Under the pieces are notes generated by a model. The model searched no databases. It was not told the origin of the DNA and worked only from the letters and a program-made list of their open reading frames with translations. DNA of 64,000 bases. It comes from CAYXZR01 sp964470025 (lineage in GTDB: Bacteria > Patescibacteriota > Patescibacteriia > Buchananbacterales > UBA6539). A program made the position numbers and the translations under genes. This document shows positions 50,371 through 59,851 of the stretch, one piece after another. The stretch covers positions 51,224-115,223 of the forward strand of contig CAYXZR010000001.1 of assembly GCA_964470025.1 (NCBI GenBank). The letters run 5' to 3'. Position 1 is the stretch's first letter. Each line of letters begins with the position of its first letter.

Positions 50371-51345
50371 TCAGTGATAGGTACATGGCTGATTTGCTAG
50401 ATGGTATAGCAACCCTACGTCGTGATGGTGTCCACCGCAATAGGAGTCAATTACACCGCTAAAAAATACTCCTTTTGTGACCAGTGACAATGTTCCCAAG
50501 ATGTCGGCAAACCGATGAGCTACTATACGGCTAAGAAGCACTTCGTTGCTGACTTCTTGCTTCCAGTTCAGATGCTGATGATGTGACCAAATACCCTTTG
50601 GCAGATAGCGGGAAATATAGTAGAGCCAAGGGGGCCAACCAAGTGTATGCGCGCTAAAGCCTTGCTCTAGGTCTGACTGTTTAATCTCAAACTGCTGGCT
50701 ATGATAGCCAATGCCAGGAAAGTCGACGGTGATATTTACCTGAAGCTGCGGCTCGCAATCAATCGATGACAGTGGCATAAAATGCACATATCGCTTTTGA
50801 TCGCCTGACTTGAAGCACTTATTGAAGTACACCCAAGACGCGCGCTCATCAGACTGCTGAAGATATGGCTTTAGTGAATTCCAATACCCAGCGACTCTTC
50901 CGTCATATGGAGGAAAGCTGTCCATAAAGTCATATGGCGGCTCTTCGCAGGCTAGTCGGACTACCACGCCAGTTAACCCCGTCCAGGCGAGTGCTCCGAT
51001 ATGCTCATAGACATCTAACTTTTTTCCATGAGCAGTTAGTGTGAAGCGTCGCCGTTTACGAACACCTCGCAAGGTGGGATTGGTGGGATCTATGACGAGT
51101 GGCACACGGTTGGCGCCACGCGGATGCCAATGCCAACCCAGATCTTCCGTTGGCTCAAAATGAAGAGCCATTTCACGACCAATAAAACTTTTCCCTGTTA
51201 CAACAACGGGGTCAGAAAGCCGCAATAGCTTCATGGCATCTCTCCCCGAATAAACACTAGGTACCACAATTTTGATTTCTGCATGATACGCTCCTTTTGC
51301 GTCTTGATTGTTTCGAAAATTACCAGTAAATACATAGTTTGTCAA
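50371..51345 (-). CDS. LpxC-like deacetylase homologue
   Basis: 324 aa. Features line up with UDP-3-O-acyl-GlcNAc deacetylase LpxC. E114-H115 in VYEHIGALAWTGLTG matches the E78-H79 zinc-site helix. FPPYDGRV matches the DGSA turn. VDFPGIGYHSQQFEI followed by SAHTLGW matches FDHPxIGxQ and ARTFGF. H277 and D281 in IVAHRFADILG match the H-x3-D ligands, and GGHHHDVGLLY matches the catalytic GHxLN. All zinc ligands are kept. LpxC makes lipid A, which CPR bacteria are not expected to have. It stands alone, with no other lpx genes nearby. Alternative: a repurposed sugar deacetylase. Confidence 0.72.
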   Translation of the reverse strand: MTNYVFTGNFRNNQDAKGAYHAEIKIVVPSVYSGRDAMKLLRLSDPVVVTGKSFIGREMALHFEPTEDLGWHWHPRGANRVPLVIDPTNPTLRGVRKRRRFTLTAHGKKLDVYEHIGALAWTGLTGVVVRLACEEPPYDFMDSFPPYDGRVAGYWNSLKPYLQQSDERASWVYFNKCFKSGDQKRYVHFMPLSSIDCEPQLQVNITVDFPGIGYHSQQFEIKQSDLEQGFSAHTLGWPPWLYYISRYLPKGIWSHHQHLNWKQEVSNEVLLSRIVAHRFADILGTLSLVTKGVFFSGVIDSYCGGHHHDVGLLYHLANQPCTYH

Positions 51346-51415
51346 TTTGTAACTTTTTTTTACAGCAATCGTTATATTATATATACTAAAGATATCTTTA
51401 CTCTTTTTTATTCAT

Positions 51416-53662
51416 ATGACTAAATCTTTTTCACTACTCTCAACGCTACTTGTAAGCTCAGTTGCGCTTACTGGTTGTTTTAATTCACAGCAACAAACGC
51501 CTCCACCGACTAGCACAAATTATAACCCTAAGCCTGCTGTTACGCTGGAGGATCAACTTGCTCGACAATCACAGATTGTTAAATTTGACTCCTATGATGA
51601 GTTGGCAGAATTTTTAAAGAATAGCGAAGCATCAAGTGGAGGCAGGGGAGCATACTACTATGGCGATGCAGTAGAGGAAATGGCTTTCGACTCATCGACA
51701 AACATGGCAGCACCAGCACCAAGCGCTCCTGGTGTCGCAACTCGACAAGTCACAGCAGAACAAGGATTCGATGGCGGTGGAGACTATTACTCAACTACCA
51801 ATATCCAAGTAGCAGGTGTTGATGAGGCTGATATCATTAAAACAGATGGTGACTTTATTTATGTGGTTGTGAAGCAAGACTTGTTTATTATTGATGCAAC
51901 GCCAGCTCAAGAAGCAACTATTGTTTCAAAAATCGCTTTTGATGCACGACCTCAAGATATCTATTTAAATGACAACCGGCTTGTTATTTATGGATCTGAC
52001 TACTTTGTGCAACCACTGCTGCGTGAAGCAATTAGCTTTCGACCTGGCAGCCAAGAAACGTTTGTAAAAGTCTTTGATATTTCAGATAAAAAGAATCCTC
52101 GACAAGTTCGTGACTTATCGTTTGAAGGTGGTTATGCAAACTCTCGAATGATTGGTGAATACATGTATCTAGTTACCAATAACTACAATTACTACTACAT
52201 TGAAGACCAGATACCACTTCCAAGAATCATGGAAAATGGTGAAACGCTAACAACTGATTGTAGTCAAAAATGTTTTGCTCCTGATGTGTATTACTTTGAT
52301 CGATCATACAACTCATTTAACTTTACCAGCATCAACGCTATTAATATTTTTGATGACTCATCGGATATTACTGGTGATGTGTACTTGCTTGATGGCTCTC
52401 AAAATCTATTTGTTTCTCAGGACAACATGTATGTTACCTATACAAAGTATCTCACTGAGTACGATATTGAAACAACTGTACTACGAGACCTACTATACAG
52501 CCGACTATCTGCAGAAGATAAGCAAAAAATTACTGCGATTGAAAATGCAGAAGAATTTATCCTCTCTGACCAAGAGAAGAAGTACAAAGTTCGTTCGATT
52601 CTTGAGCGTTACGGTCAATCACTTGCCCTAGAAGAGCAAAAGTCATTTGCAAAGCAACTTGAAACCACAATGCAACAGCGTCTTACTGAGCTTCTTCCAG
52701 AAATGGAAAAAACTGTGGTGCATAAAATTGCAATCGATGGCGCTTCAGTTGACTATCAAACCTTTGCAGAGGTTCCAGGACAAGTCTTAAATCAATTCTC
52801 AATGGACGAACAAGGTGGCTACTTTAGAATCGCTACAACTCGTAACCAAACATGGTCACGCTACTTTGAAAATCAAACTGAATCATACAACAATTTGTAC
52901 ATACTGGATGAAAATATGAATCGAGTAGGTGCTGTTGAGCGATTAGCAGAAGGTGAGCAGATTTACTCAGTACGCTTTATGCAAAACCGTGCATACATGG
53001 TGACATTTGAACGAGTTGATCCGCTGTTTGTAATTGATTTAGAAAACCCTCGAAATCCAAAAGTACTTGGTCAGCTTAAGATTCCTGGATTCTCAAATTA
53101 CCTACATCCATATGATGAAAATTTTATCATCGGACTTGGGAAAGATACTAAAATTGATGAGTACGACAATGTGAGGACACAAGGTGTAAAGCTATCACTC
53201 TTTGATGTTTCAAATGTAGCTGATCCAAAAGAAGTTGATGTAGTGATACTGGGCGACTCAGGTAGCAACTCTATTGCCGAGCAAGATCATAAGGCATTCT
53301 TGTTTTCAAAAGATAGAAATCTCCTAGTACTTCCAATGTCTATTACGCAAAACCAACAACGAGATGACTTCGGACGATTTAACTTTGCGGGAGCTGTAGT
53401 GTTTTCTGTCGACGAGAACGGATTTGAGGAACGTGGCCGAATTGATCATAATGACGGAGAGCTAACACAAGTTGACTGGTGGGGAGGCTACCGATACTAC
53501 GACAATACAGTGAAACGATCACTTTACATCGGCGACACACTTTATACCTTCTCAAACAACTATCTAAAAATGCATAATCTCGATACCTTGTCAGAACAAA
53601 ACAGTCTTCGACTTATCAAGGAGCGATCAGGTTCAACTGGTGATTTTGAAATAATCAACTAG
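51416..53662 (+). CDS. Secreted beta-propeller lipoprotein (PF09826-like)
   Basis: 748 aa. Lipoprotein signal with LTGC (Cys at residue 21). The family hallmark YSTTNIQVAGVDEADIIKT, then DGDFIYVV begins the beta-propeller domain at about residue 120. Multiple repeating blades run to the end (for example NPRNPKVLGQLKIPGFSNYL). An acidic, Gln/Glu-rich helical insertion lies at about 345-430. Found as an extracellular protein in diverse bacteria and archaea, role unknown, possibly polysaccharide or protein binding. Divergent from the LpxC-like gene. Confidence 0.88.
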   Translation: MTKSFSLLSTLLVSSVALTGCFNSQQQTPPPTSTNYNPKPAVTLEDQLARQSQIVKFDSYDELAEFLKNSEASSGGRGAYYYGDAVEEMAFDSSTNMAAPAPSAPGVATRQVTAEQGFDGGGDYYSTTNIQVAGVDEADIIKTDGDFIYVVVKQDLFIIDATPAQEATIVSKIAFDARPQDIYLNDNRLVIYGSDYFVQPLLREAISFRPGSQETFVKVFDISDKKNPRQVRDLSFEGGYANSRMIGEYMYLVTNNYNYYYIEDQIPLPRIMENGETLTTDCSQKCFAPDVYYFDRSYNSFNFTSINAINIFDDSSDITGDVYLLDGSQNLFVSQDNMYVTYTKYLTEYDIETTVLRDLLYSRLSAEDKQKITAIENAEEFILSDQEKKYKVRSILERYGQSLALEEQKSFAKQLETTMQQRLTELLPEMEKTVVHKIAIDGASVDYQTFAEVPGQVLNQFSMDEQGGYFRIATTRNQTWSRYFENQTESYNNLYILDENMNRVGAVERLAEGEQIYSVRFMQNRAYMVTFERVDPLFVIDLENPRNPKVLGQLKIPGFSNYLHPYDENFIIGLGKDTKIDEYDNVRTQGVKLSLFDVSNVADPKEVDVVILGDSGSNSIAEQDHKAFLFSKDRNLLVLPMSITQNQQRDDFGRFNFAGAVVFSVDENGFEERGRIDHNDGELTQVDWWGGYRYYDNTVKRSLYIGDTLYTFSNNYLKMHNLDTLSEQNSLRLIKERSGSTGDFEIIN

Positions 53663-53763
53663 TGACTACAAAAAACAGGGGATATGACTCTCCTGTTTTT
53701 TTATTTGACAGAAATTCATAATATAGGCAAGGTGATAGTATCTGCCACCGAGGAGATACGCCC

Positions 53764-54495
53764 ATGTCTGAAATGACACGTGCAACTGAACTTGAAAGGA
53801 AGTTTGACATCCCGCTCTATATTCTCAACTCCCCAAGCAAAATGAGTGAGCTTATACGAGCCATCGAAACCTTTCTTGAAAATAGCAAGACTATTGTAGT
53901 CACCTCATCTGCAAGTCGCCATCGAGTGTTTCGTTTTTACGACACTGATGATCGACTACTGCTTGATAGAGGTGCTACCGTCAAGCTAACGACGTACAAG
54001 AACCGCCCGCAAGGCGACCCACGCCGCTACCGACTGACCATCAAGGTTGGCCCGGTAGCTACCGAGAAACGAACCGAGTGCACCCAGTGGTTCACTGACC
54101 GACCGACAGCTGAGATGATCTCTGAAATTGTCTCATCTCTAGGCATCATCAGTACATCCGAACCCCTTGTGCTCACCAAAGTAGCGAAGACCTTTGATGA
54201 GCAGCAGCGCTACAAGTTTGATGCTTATGGTGCCTCATTCATACTGACCATCGACGGTTTATACCCGCCTAATGACATGAAATTGGTCCCTGGCGTTAAG
54301 ATTCTTGATCCGTACTTCGGAGAGATTGAAATAGAAGCCAAACCTACGAGTGAAGGGGCGATCAATATCCCAGCCTATAAAACAGTATGTCGAGCATTCA
54401 GACGGAAATTTCTAGCAAAGAGCTTTCCACTGGTGTTTCGTCAGAAATACGAACGGCTTATGGAAATCCTCAAAGCTGACCCGACTTATGCTTAG
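53764..54495 (+). CDS. CYTH-domain triphosphatase-like protein
   Basis: 243 aa. The CYTH signature E-x-E-x-K is ELERK (residues 9-13). Beta-tunnel strands with alternating basic and acidic residues follow (RHRVFRFYDTDDRLLLDRGA, YRLTIKVG, GEIEIEAKP, KYERLMEIL). CYTH enzymes hydrolyse inorganic triphosphate, thiamine triphosphate or make cAMP. The last ~40 residues (FRRKFLAKSFPLVFRQKYER) are basic. Which reaction it performs cannot be told. Monocistronic. Confidence 0.75.
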   Translation: MSEMTRATELERKFDIPLYILNSPSKMSELIRAIETFLENSKTIVVTSSASRHRVFRFYDTDDRLLLDRGATVKLTTYKNRPQGDPRRYRLTIKVGPVATEKRTECTQWFTDRPTAEMISEIVSSLGIISTSEPLVLTKVAKTFDEQQRYKFDAYGASFILTIDGLYPPNDMKLVPGVKILDPYFGEIEIEAKPTSEGAINIPAYKTVCRAFRRKFLAKSFPLVFRQKYERLMEILKADPTYA

Positions 54496-54503
54496 CACCT
54501 TTT

Positions 54504-54536
54504 GCTCATCTGCTACAGATGAGCTTTTTTATTTAC
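54504..54536 (+). terminator. Terminator of the CYTH gene
   Basis: GCTCATCTG/CAGATGAGC stem, loop CTA, T-run. Confidence 0.9.
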
Positions 54537-54541
54537 CGCTA

Positions 54542-54570
54542 TTGACTTTTTTGGCCTTCTAGTATATGCT
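54542..54570 (+). promoter_or_regulatory. Promoter of the RRM gene
   Basis: TTGACT (54542-54547), 17-bp spacer, TATGCT (54565-54570). It leaves an ~105-nt leader, long for this genome, reminiscent of cold-shock mRNA leaders. Confidence 0.6.
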
Positions 54571-54682
54571 AGCAGTGTTTTCTTAAGTGTATTTGTGTAT
54601 CTTGTTCGTGGGCAGTGTGCGTACCTCCCAAGCTCCAATGACCATTTAAGAAGGTTCGTTATTAATTTATCCTAAATTGTCT

Positions 54683-54943
54683 ATGGGAACTAAACTGTTC
54701 GTAGGAGGTATTAACTTCCGATCAAACGAAGAAGCTTTGCAAGAAGCTTTCTCACAAGCTGGAACTGTTACTTCTGCAGTGATCATCAACGACAAAATGA
54801 CAGGCCGATCAAAAGGTTTTGGTTTTGTTGAAATGTCATCTGAAGCAGAAGCACAAGCAGCTATCGAAATGTGGAACGGTAAAGAGCTTGATGGTCGAAC
54901 ATTGACCGTGAACGAAGCCCGACCACAAGAACCACGAAACTAA
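54683..54943 (+). CDS. RRM-type RNA-binding protein
   Basis: 86 aa from ATG 54683: a single RNA recognition motif. RNP2 is KLFVGGI and RNP1 is KGFGFVEM, with aromatic residues in place for RNA stacking. Similar short RRM proteins occur in cyanobacteria and other bacteria and are often cold-induced RNA chaperones. The long leader fits post-transcriptional control. Confidence 0.94.
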   Translation: MGTKLFVGGINFRSNEEALQEAFSQAGTVTSAVIINDKMTGRSKGFGFVEMSSEAEAQAAIEMWNGKELDGRTLTVNEARPQEPRN

Positions 54944-54960
54944 GAGCACTGCTCTCAAAG

Positions 54961-54991
54961 AAAACAGGCCGCGCACATGCCTGTTTTTTTG
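54961..54991 (+). terminator. Terminator of the RRM gene
   Basis: AAAACAGGC/GCCTGTTTT stem, T-run. Confidence 0.88.
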
Positions 54992-55038
54992 TATCTAAAT
55001 ACCACCTTGTTTATCTTCATGTGTTATACTTATGACAT

Positions 55039-56046
55039 ATGAAAAAGCTTGTCATCGAAGCAAATCAAAAACAATATCCGCTACATAGTGCGGGTCGCAT
55101 AATGAATAAGCAAATTCCGATTGTTACCGTGTCAGCAACTATTGGCGATGCTCGCACAGTAGTGCAACAACAAGCAAAAACACTTGATACTATAAACTAT
55201 GTATACGTAGTCAACTCTTCGCAACACCTTGTAGGTGTTTTTTCTATTCGTGAAATTTTTATTTACACTCCGCAAACTGAGGTGCAAGAAATCATGGAAA
55301 CTGACCTTGCCGTTGCTCACCCCTATAGCGATCAAGAGCGAGTTGCACAACTAGCGCTTAAACATAACATCAAGGCGATTCCAATTATCGCAAAAACAGG
55401 TGAGCTTTTAGGAATTGTGCCATCTGATCATATCCTTGCTATTCTTGAGCACGAGTTCACCGAAGATGTACTGCGCTCTGCTGGTATCATGTCGCATAAC
55501 ACCTCTGCCAAAGAGCTTATCACTCAGTCTGCTAAAAAGCAGATTATCAAGCGACTTCCTTGGCTTATCTTGGGACTTCTTGGCGGAATTGCTGCTGCTT
55601 TTTTGGTTCAGAGTTTTGATCATGTTTTAAAATCACAACTTATTTTGGCGGCGTTTATCCCAGCGGTAGTGTATATGGCAGATGCAACCGGTGGCCAGGC
55701 ACAGACACTATTTATACGATCAATTACACTGGATCCAAATCTTAAAAAACCTACATATTTTTTACGTGAAATGCGAGTGGCGTTTATGCTCGCGCTAATT
55801 CTTGGAATACTTGTTGGTGGATTTGCTTTTCTCTGGCAAGGCTCAGTACTATTAGGACTTGCACTTGCAACTGCAATTGTTAGTGCAGTAATTATTGCAT
55901 CAGTTGTAGGTATTTTCTTACCTTGGATGTTTATGTCACTAAAACTTGATCCGGCAATATCGAGCGGACCATTTGCAACAGTGATACGAGACATCACGAC
56001 ATTAACTTTGTATTTTTTTATAGCCCAAACAATTGTTGGATTGTAA
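55039..56046 (+). CDS. mgtE: MgtE-type Mg2+ transporter, short form
   Basis: 335 aa. Two CBS repeats (about 20-140: GRIMNKQIPIVTVS, VQEIMETDLAVAHPYSDQER) and the MgtE TM domain (about 170-335: IPAVVYMADATGGQAQTLFI, DPAISSGPFATVIRDI). The superhelical N domain of full-length MgtE is missing, so Mg2+-gated closing may rely on the CBS pair only. Monocistronic. Confidence 0.9.
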   Translation: MKKLVIEANQKQYPLHSAGRIMNKQIPIVTVSATIGDARTVVQQQAKTLDTINYVYVVNSSQHLVGVFSIREIFIYTPQTEVQEIMETDLAVAHPYSDQERVAQLALKHNIKAIPIIAKTGELLGIVPSDHILAILEHEFTEDVLRSAGIMSHNTSAKELITQSAKKQIIKRLPWLILGLLGGIAAAFLVQSFDHVLKSQLILAAFIPAVVYMADATGGQAQTLFIRSITLDPNLKKPTYFLREMRVAFMLALILGILVGGFAFLWQGSVLLGLALATAIVSAVIIASVVGIFLPWMFMSLKLDPAISSGPFATVIRDITTLTLYFFIAQTIVGL

Positions 56047-56048
56047 TA

Positions 56049-56078
56049 AAAAAATCCCCGACATGTCGGGGATTTTTT
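56049..56078. terminator. Bidirectional terminator between mgtE and HU
   Basis: AAATCCCCGACATGTCGGGGATTT palindrome split here as AAATCCCCGA and TCGGGGATTT around CATG, flanked by A-run and T-run. Confidence 0.88.
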
Positions 56079-56095
56079 AGAGTAAGACGTTTGTA

Positions 56096-56377
56096 CTATA
56101 GTACTGCGTCTTTTGCTGCTTTAGCAACTCGGAACTTTACCACAGTCTTTGCTGGGATCTTGATAGTTTCACCAGTTGCTGGGTTGCGACCCATTCGAGC
56201 TTTTCGTTTTTGCTTAACTAGCTTACCTACACCTGGGATAGTGAATTCACCATTCTTCTTCACTTCCTTGTATGCCAACTCTACCATTGATTCAACAAGT
56301 CCGGTCACGTCTTTTTTGCTGAGACCTGACTGTTCTGCTAGAGCAGTCATGATTTGTGACTTGGTCATTTTTGCCAT
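56096..56377 (-). CDS. HU-family DNA-binding protein
   Basis: 93 aa from ATG 56377 (a GTG two codons upstream is possible). Helices MTKSQIMTALAEQSGLSKKD, the beta-arm region IPGVGKLVKQKRKARMGRNPATGE with the Pro that intercalates into DNA, and KIPAKTVVKFRVAKAAKDAV. Nucleoid architecture. Monocistronic. Confidence 0.96.
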   Translation of the reverse strand: MAKMTKSQIMTALAEQSGLSKKDVTGLVESMVELAYKEVKKNGEFTIPGVGKLVKQKRKARMGRNPATGETIKIPAKTVVKFRVAKAAKDAVL

Positions 56378-56570
56378 ATTCACGTCATGTATTATTAATT
56401 AACTGCTAGTAGTATAGCTGATTTTTTTTAATAAAACCAATATATTCAAGGGTTTTAGCTGTTGATAACGCTTTTAGAGCAATAGTAACGACACTGATAG
56501 AGAATCTATAATAAAAAAGCTACCTAGTAGCTTATTATTTTTTTTGCTAAATTTAAACAAAATACCTTAC

Positions 56571-58193
56571 TTACTTATTTTTAAGTAGGTATAGCTGACG
56601 GCTAATATAAAAAATGCTCCCATACAATAGCAACCAGGCAAAGGGGAGGGGCACTTTGTTTTTTACCGGCTGGATTGTAAAAGCTCTTTGATTTTTGTTT
56701 TTAAAAGCTACAAGACGATCTGCTTCACCAATGACCTCAAACTGATCATCTAGCACATTAGCCAGCCGCTGCTCGTACTCTGATTTCTTACCTGGAAACT
56801 GGTTGGTCTGCTGATAATCAGCAAGTACTATAGGTGCTTGTACAATCGGCATCTGCTCATACCACTGATTTTCAGGGTACCGAGCGTTTATCATTGGGCG
56901 GTTGGCTAGCGCGGCAAAAAACTGAGCTGGGATAAATTTCACATGATCGTAATATTGAATCAAATTAAACCATGAAGAGATGTTTAGGATCGGCTGATTT
57001 CGATTAGTTGAAGTATTAATAGTATTTGCTAGCTCGATGTTTTGCTCAGTAAACGCGTATCGCAGAAGCATCCCTTCGTGACCCTCGCCTTTTACAACAA
57101 AACGAATTCCTTGCAGAAAAATATTTTTATCAATTAACATTGATGTTGCTCCGCTATTTAAATTAACAGTATATACAGGATACACACCAATGAGCACTAT
57201 AAAAATACATGCAAATACTATTTTTACTGCTGTTGTTTTTAGATTTGCCGCTACCCATGTCAAGAAAAACGCACTACATACTAGCATTGCCCACGCTCCC
57301 ATACTTGAGAAAAATCTAAGTGGTGCAACAAGGAGTAATGGAGAAGACGCGAGAATGATGCCAAAGAAAAAGAACATATCTTTGTAGCCTGCCTGCTTTC
57401 TAAGTTTTGTTACAATCACCACAAGAGAAATAATAAAAAGCCCGACCAATACTGCATTAATGCTTGCTACCTTGTCTAAGTTAAATGTGTCTGGCCAGCT
57501 TGGGTGAAAATAACGTAAAAACTCATGATTCATTATCAAGTGCACAAGCCACGGCAGATATGCAATGTATGATACCGCCAATGCCTTTGCCACTGGCTTC
57601 ACATATACTCTTTGTTTCCAAGCCCAAACTCCGAGTGCAAAAGCTATCACATACGGAAATATCATATGTGTATACCAAAACAATGTAAGTAGTAGGCCGG
57701 CTGCGATGTTTTTTTTGTTTTTAAACAACACCAACAGTAATGGACTGCTAAATAAAACAATAGACGCCGGTGTGGTGATACTTAACATATTGATCACTGT
57801 TGCGTCGGCTGTTACTAACAATAAAAACAATAGCGACAGAAGTGGATTAAATATTTTTTTTAATGACCACCAACTAACAGTGAGCAATCCAATCGTTGCT
57901 ATAAATGCAACCCAAAAAAATAGTTGTACTGACGTTACGCCAAGGCTAGTTACTGTAGCTATGAATATATGATATACCGGAGGATAGGTATGTGCTCGGC
58001 CAAGTGGATTACTCTCCCAGTTTTCCCACCATGTTACTCCTCCATTATCGATAAAGCCTTGTGCAGTCATAACATGAAATGACATGTCATCAGAAGCCAA
58101 AAGCAACATTTCTTTATTGACTAAAAACATTACGCCAAGCAGGGTAATAATTGCTATTCCTAGAATTGTGCTAATTTTATATAGTTTCTTCAT
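56571..58193 (-). CDS. Multi-TM GT-C-like membrane protein, copy 2
   Basis: 540 aa with about 12 TM helices. After the first TM comes a luminal-type acidic loop (SDDMSFHVMTAQGF, then ENWESNPLGRAHTYPPVYH) similar in place to the catalytic Asp loop of GT-C glycosyltransferases. The neighbour has SEDVAFHMSIGQHF and WESPPQGRANIYPP at the same position, so they are paralogues. Probably uses polyprenyl-linked sugars on the outer face, which is inference. It overlaps the upstream copy by 17 nt. Confidence 0.7.
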   Translation of the reverse strand: MKKLYKISTILGIAIITLLGVMFLVNKEMLLLASDDMSFHVMTAQGFIDNGGVTWWENWESNPLGRAHTYPPVYHIFIATVTSLGVTSVQLFFWVAFIATIGLLTVSWWSLKKIFNPLLSLLFLLLVTADATVINMLSITTPASIVLFSSPLLLVLFKNKKNIAAGLLLTLFWYTHMIFPYVIAFALGVWAWKQRVYVKPVAKALAVSYIAYLPWLVHLIMNHEFLRYFHPSWPDTFNLDKVASINAVLVGLFIISLVVIVTKLRKQAGYKDMFFFFGIILASSPLLLVAPLRFFSSMGAWAMLVCSAFFLTWVAANLKTTAVKIVFACIFIVLIGVYPVYTVNLNSGATSMLIDKNIFLQGIRFVVKGEGHEGMLLRYAFTEQNIELANTINTSTNRNQPILNISSWFNLIQYYDHVKFIPAQFFAALANRPMINARYPENQWYEQMPIVQAPIVLADYQQTNQFPGKKSEYEQRLANVLDDQFEVIGEADRLVAFKNKNQRAFTIQPVKNKVPLPFAWLLLYGSIFYISRQLYLLKNK

Positions 58194-59814
58194 CTTGTGT
58201 CGTTGCTTTATAGACTTGATTTACCACCGTACCTAGGCCGAGCAGAAGTAAGGCGATGGCAAGCCAACTAGGAAAAATAATTCCAGTGGGTGTTGCTTTG
58301 ATTACATCATCGCTGTTATTAATGAATATTTGCAATCTACCATATTCACCGAGATAACTGAATTGCTCATCAATAATGTCAGCAATTTTTTGCTCTTTTT
58401 CTGTTTTTTGATTTTTAAACTCATTAGTCTGCCGATAGTCGACAAGTAGTACTTTTCCTTTTTCAAATGGCACTGGTTTGTATACAAACACTTCTGGCGC
58501 TCGATGTCCGCCCATTGCTCTGTATGATAAAGCTGCAAAAAGCTGAGCGGGGACGTATAGCTTATCAGGCCTGATCTGTGTAATATCGAAAACAGTTGAA
58601 AGATTTACAATAATATCATCTGGCTCTGTTTTTTCTCTAATTTGATTTGCTAGCTGCTGCGCTTCATTGTCAAAGCCACTTTTTACCAATGTATCTGAAA
58701 GAGGATGCTGTTTAAAAAATACTCCGCCTTGGATTCGCGTGGTTCCCCAATTAATACCCGTGTCACTATGAGCGACTAACAAAATAAGTGCTGCGTGAAG
58801 CGTGCCAATAACAACCACAGCAAAAATGATGGAAAGTTTTTTACGATAGTGAGATATAAAATAGTCTAGCAAAAATGCGATAAGCACTGATCCAGAAAAT
58901 AATCCCCCACTTAAGAAAAAACGGTTTGGCCAGTTATATAACGTCAATGGTATCTGTAAGCAAAAGAAGATAGCAAAAAATAATGAAGCGCGGAACTCTG
59001 GTTTGCGAAAATGTATAACACAATATACTAATGCTGCGATTATCAAAACGTAAAGCTCTACATTAATTAACATCTGTAATTTCTCAGCATACCCTGCATA
59101 GTCATTGTTAAAATATTTTACTGAGAAAAAGTTAATTATTATGTGCAGTAACCATGGTGAGTATAAAATACCTGCAGCAATCAATGTGGTTATCACGGTT
59201 TTAAAATGCTCACGACAGACAACCCCCCAGATAGCCAATGCTGTAACTACAAAAACAGGAATTGTCATGTGGGTGTACAAAATCAATGTAAGCAACGCGA
59301 CGCTACCAAGTAGTCTCTTTTTTTGAATCAAGTATATAAGCAGTGGTGTTGAAAAGATAACCAGTGATGCAGGCACGATGCTTGATTGTAGCCTAATTGC
59401 ATAATCTGTTGCAGTAACGATCAGGACAAAAAACATGGCTGCTCGTGGACTATACAGAAGCCTAACACCTAGCCAGCCGATCAGCGTAGCAATCACCACG
59501 CCTATAAAACGCATAATCATGGCATGCGTAATTGGCTCAATGCCGGTTTTTGCGATTAGCATATTTACCAGGCCAAAGAGTGGCGGATAGATATTTGCCC
59601 GGCCTTGAGGCGGGCTCTCCCAAAACGTCCAGGTTGCGATTCCATCGACTTGCTCAAAGTGCTGCCCTATAGACATATGGAATGCAACATCTTCTGAATA
59701 GGTATCAATCAAGGGTGTTTGTGTGGTTGTAAAAATAGCAAAAAAGATCATGTAGAAGAGTACCACTAGAGACTCCCAATGAATTTTTCGAGTTTTTCCA
59801 AAAGGCATTTTCAT
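58177..59814 (-). CDS. Multi-TM GT-C-like membrane protein, copy 1
   Basis: 545 aa, about 12 TM helices, same architecture as the next gene: N-terminal TM, acidic loop (SEDVAFHMSIGQHFEQ, then FWESPPQGRANIYPPLF), central membrane bundle, and a C-terminal soluble segment with VPAQLFAALSYRAMGGH. The neighbour has IPAQFFAALANRPMINARYP there. The pair seems to come from a tandem duplication and is translationally coupled. Could act as a heteromeric enzyme. Substrate unknown. Confidence 0.7.
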   Translation of the reverse strand: MKMPFGKTRKIHWESLVVLFYMIFFAIFTTTQTPLIDTYSEDVAFHMSIGQHFEQVDGIATWTFWESPPQGRANIYPPLFGLVNMLIAKTGIEPITHAMIMRFIGVVIATLIGWLGVRLLYSPRAAMFFVLIVTATDYAIRLQSSIVPASLVIFSTPLLIYLIQKKRLLGSVALLTLILYTHMTIPVFVVTALAIWGVVCREHFKTVITTLIAAGILYSPWLLHIIINFFSVKYFNNDYAGYAEKLQMLINVELYVLIIAALVYCVIHFRKPEFRASLFFAIFFCLQIPLTLYNWPNRFFLSGGLFSGSVLIAFLLDYFISHYRKKLSIIFAVVVIGTLHAALILLVAHSDTGINWGTTRIQGGVFFKQHPLSDTLVKSGFDNEAQQLANQIREKTEPDDIIVNLSTVFDITQIRPDKLYVPAQLFAALSYRAMGGHRAPEVFVYKPVPFEKGKVLLVDYRQTNEFKNQKTEKEQKIADIIDEQFSYLGEYGRLQIFINNSDDVIKATPTGIIFPSWLAIALLLLGLGTVVNQVYKATTQDEETI

Positions 59815-59851
59815 GATACTATTATAACACTAAATTTTTTTCTATAGTAGG

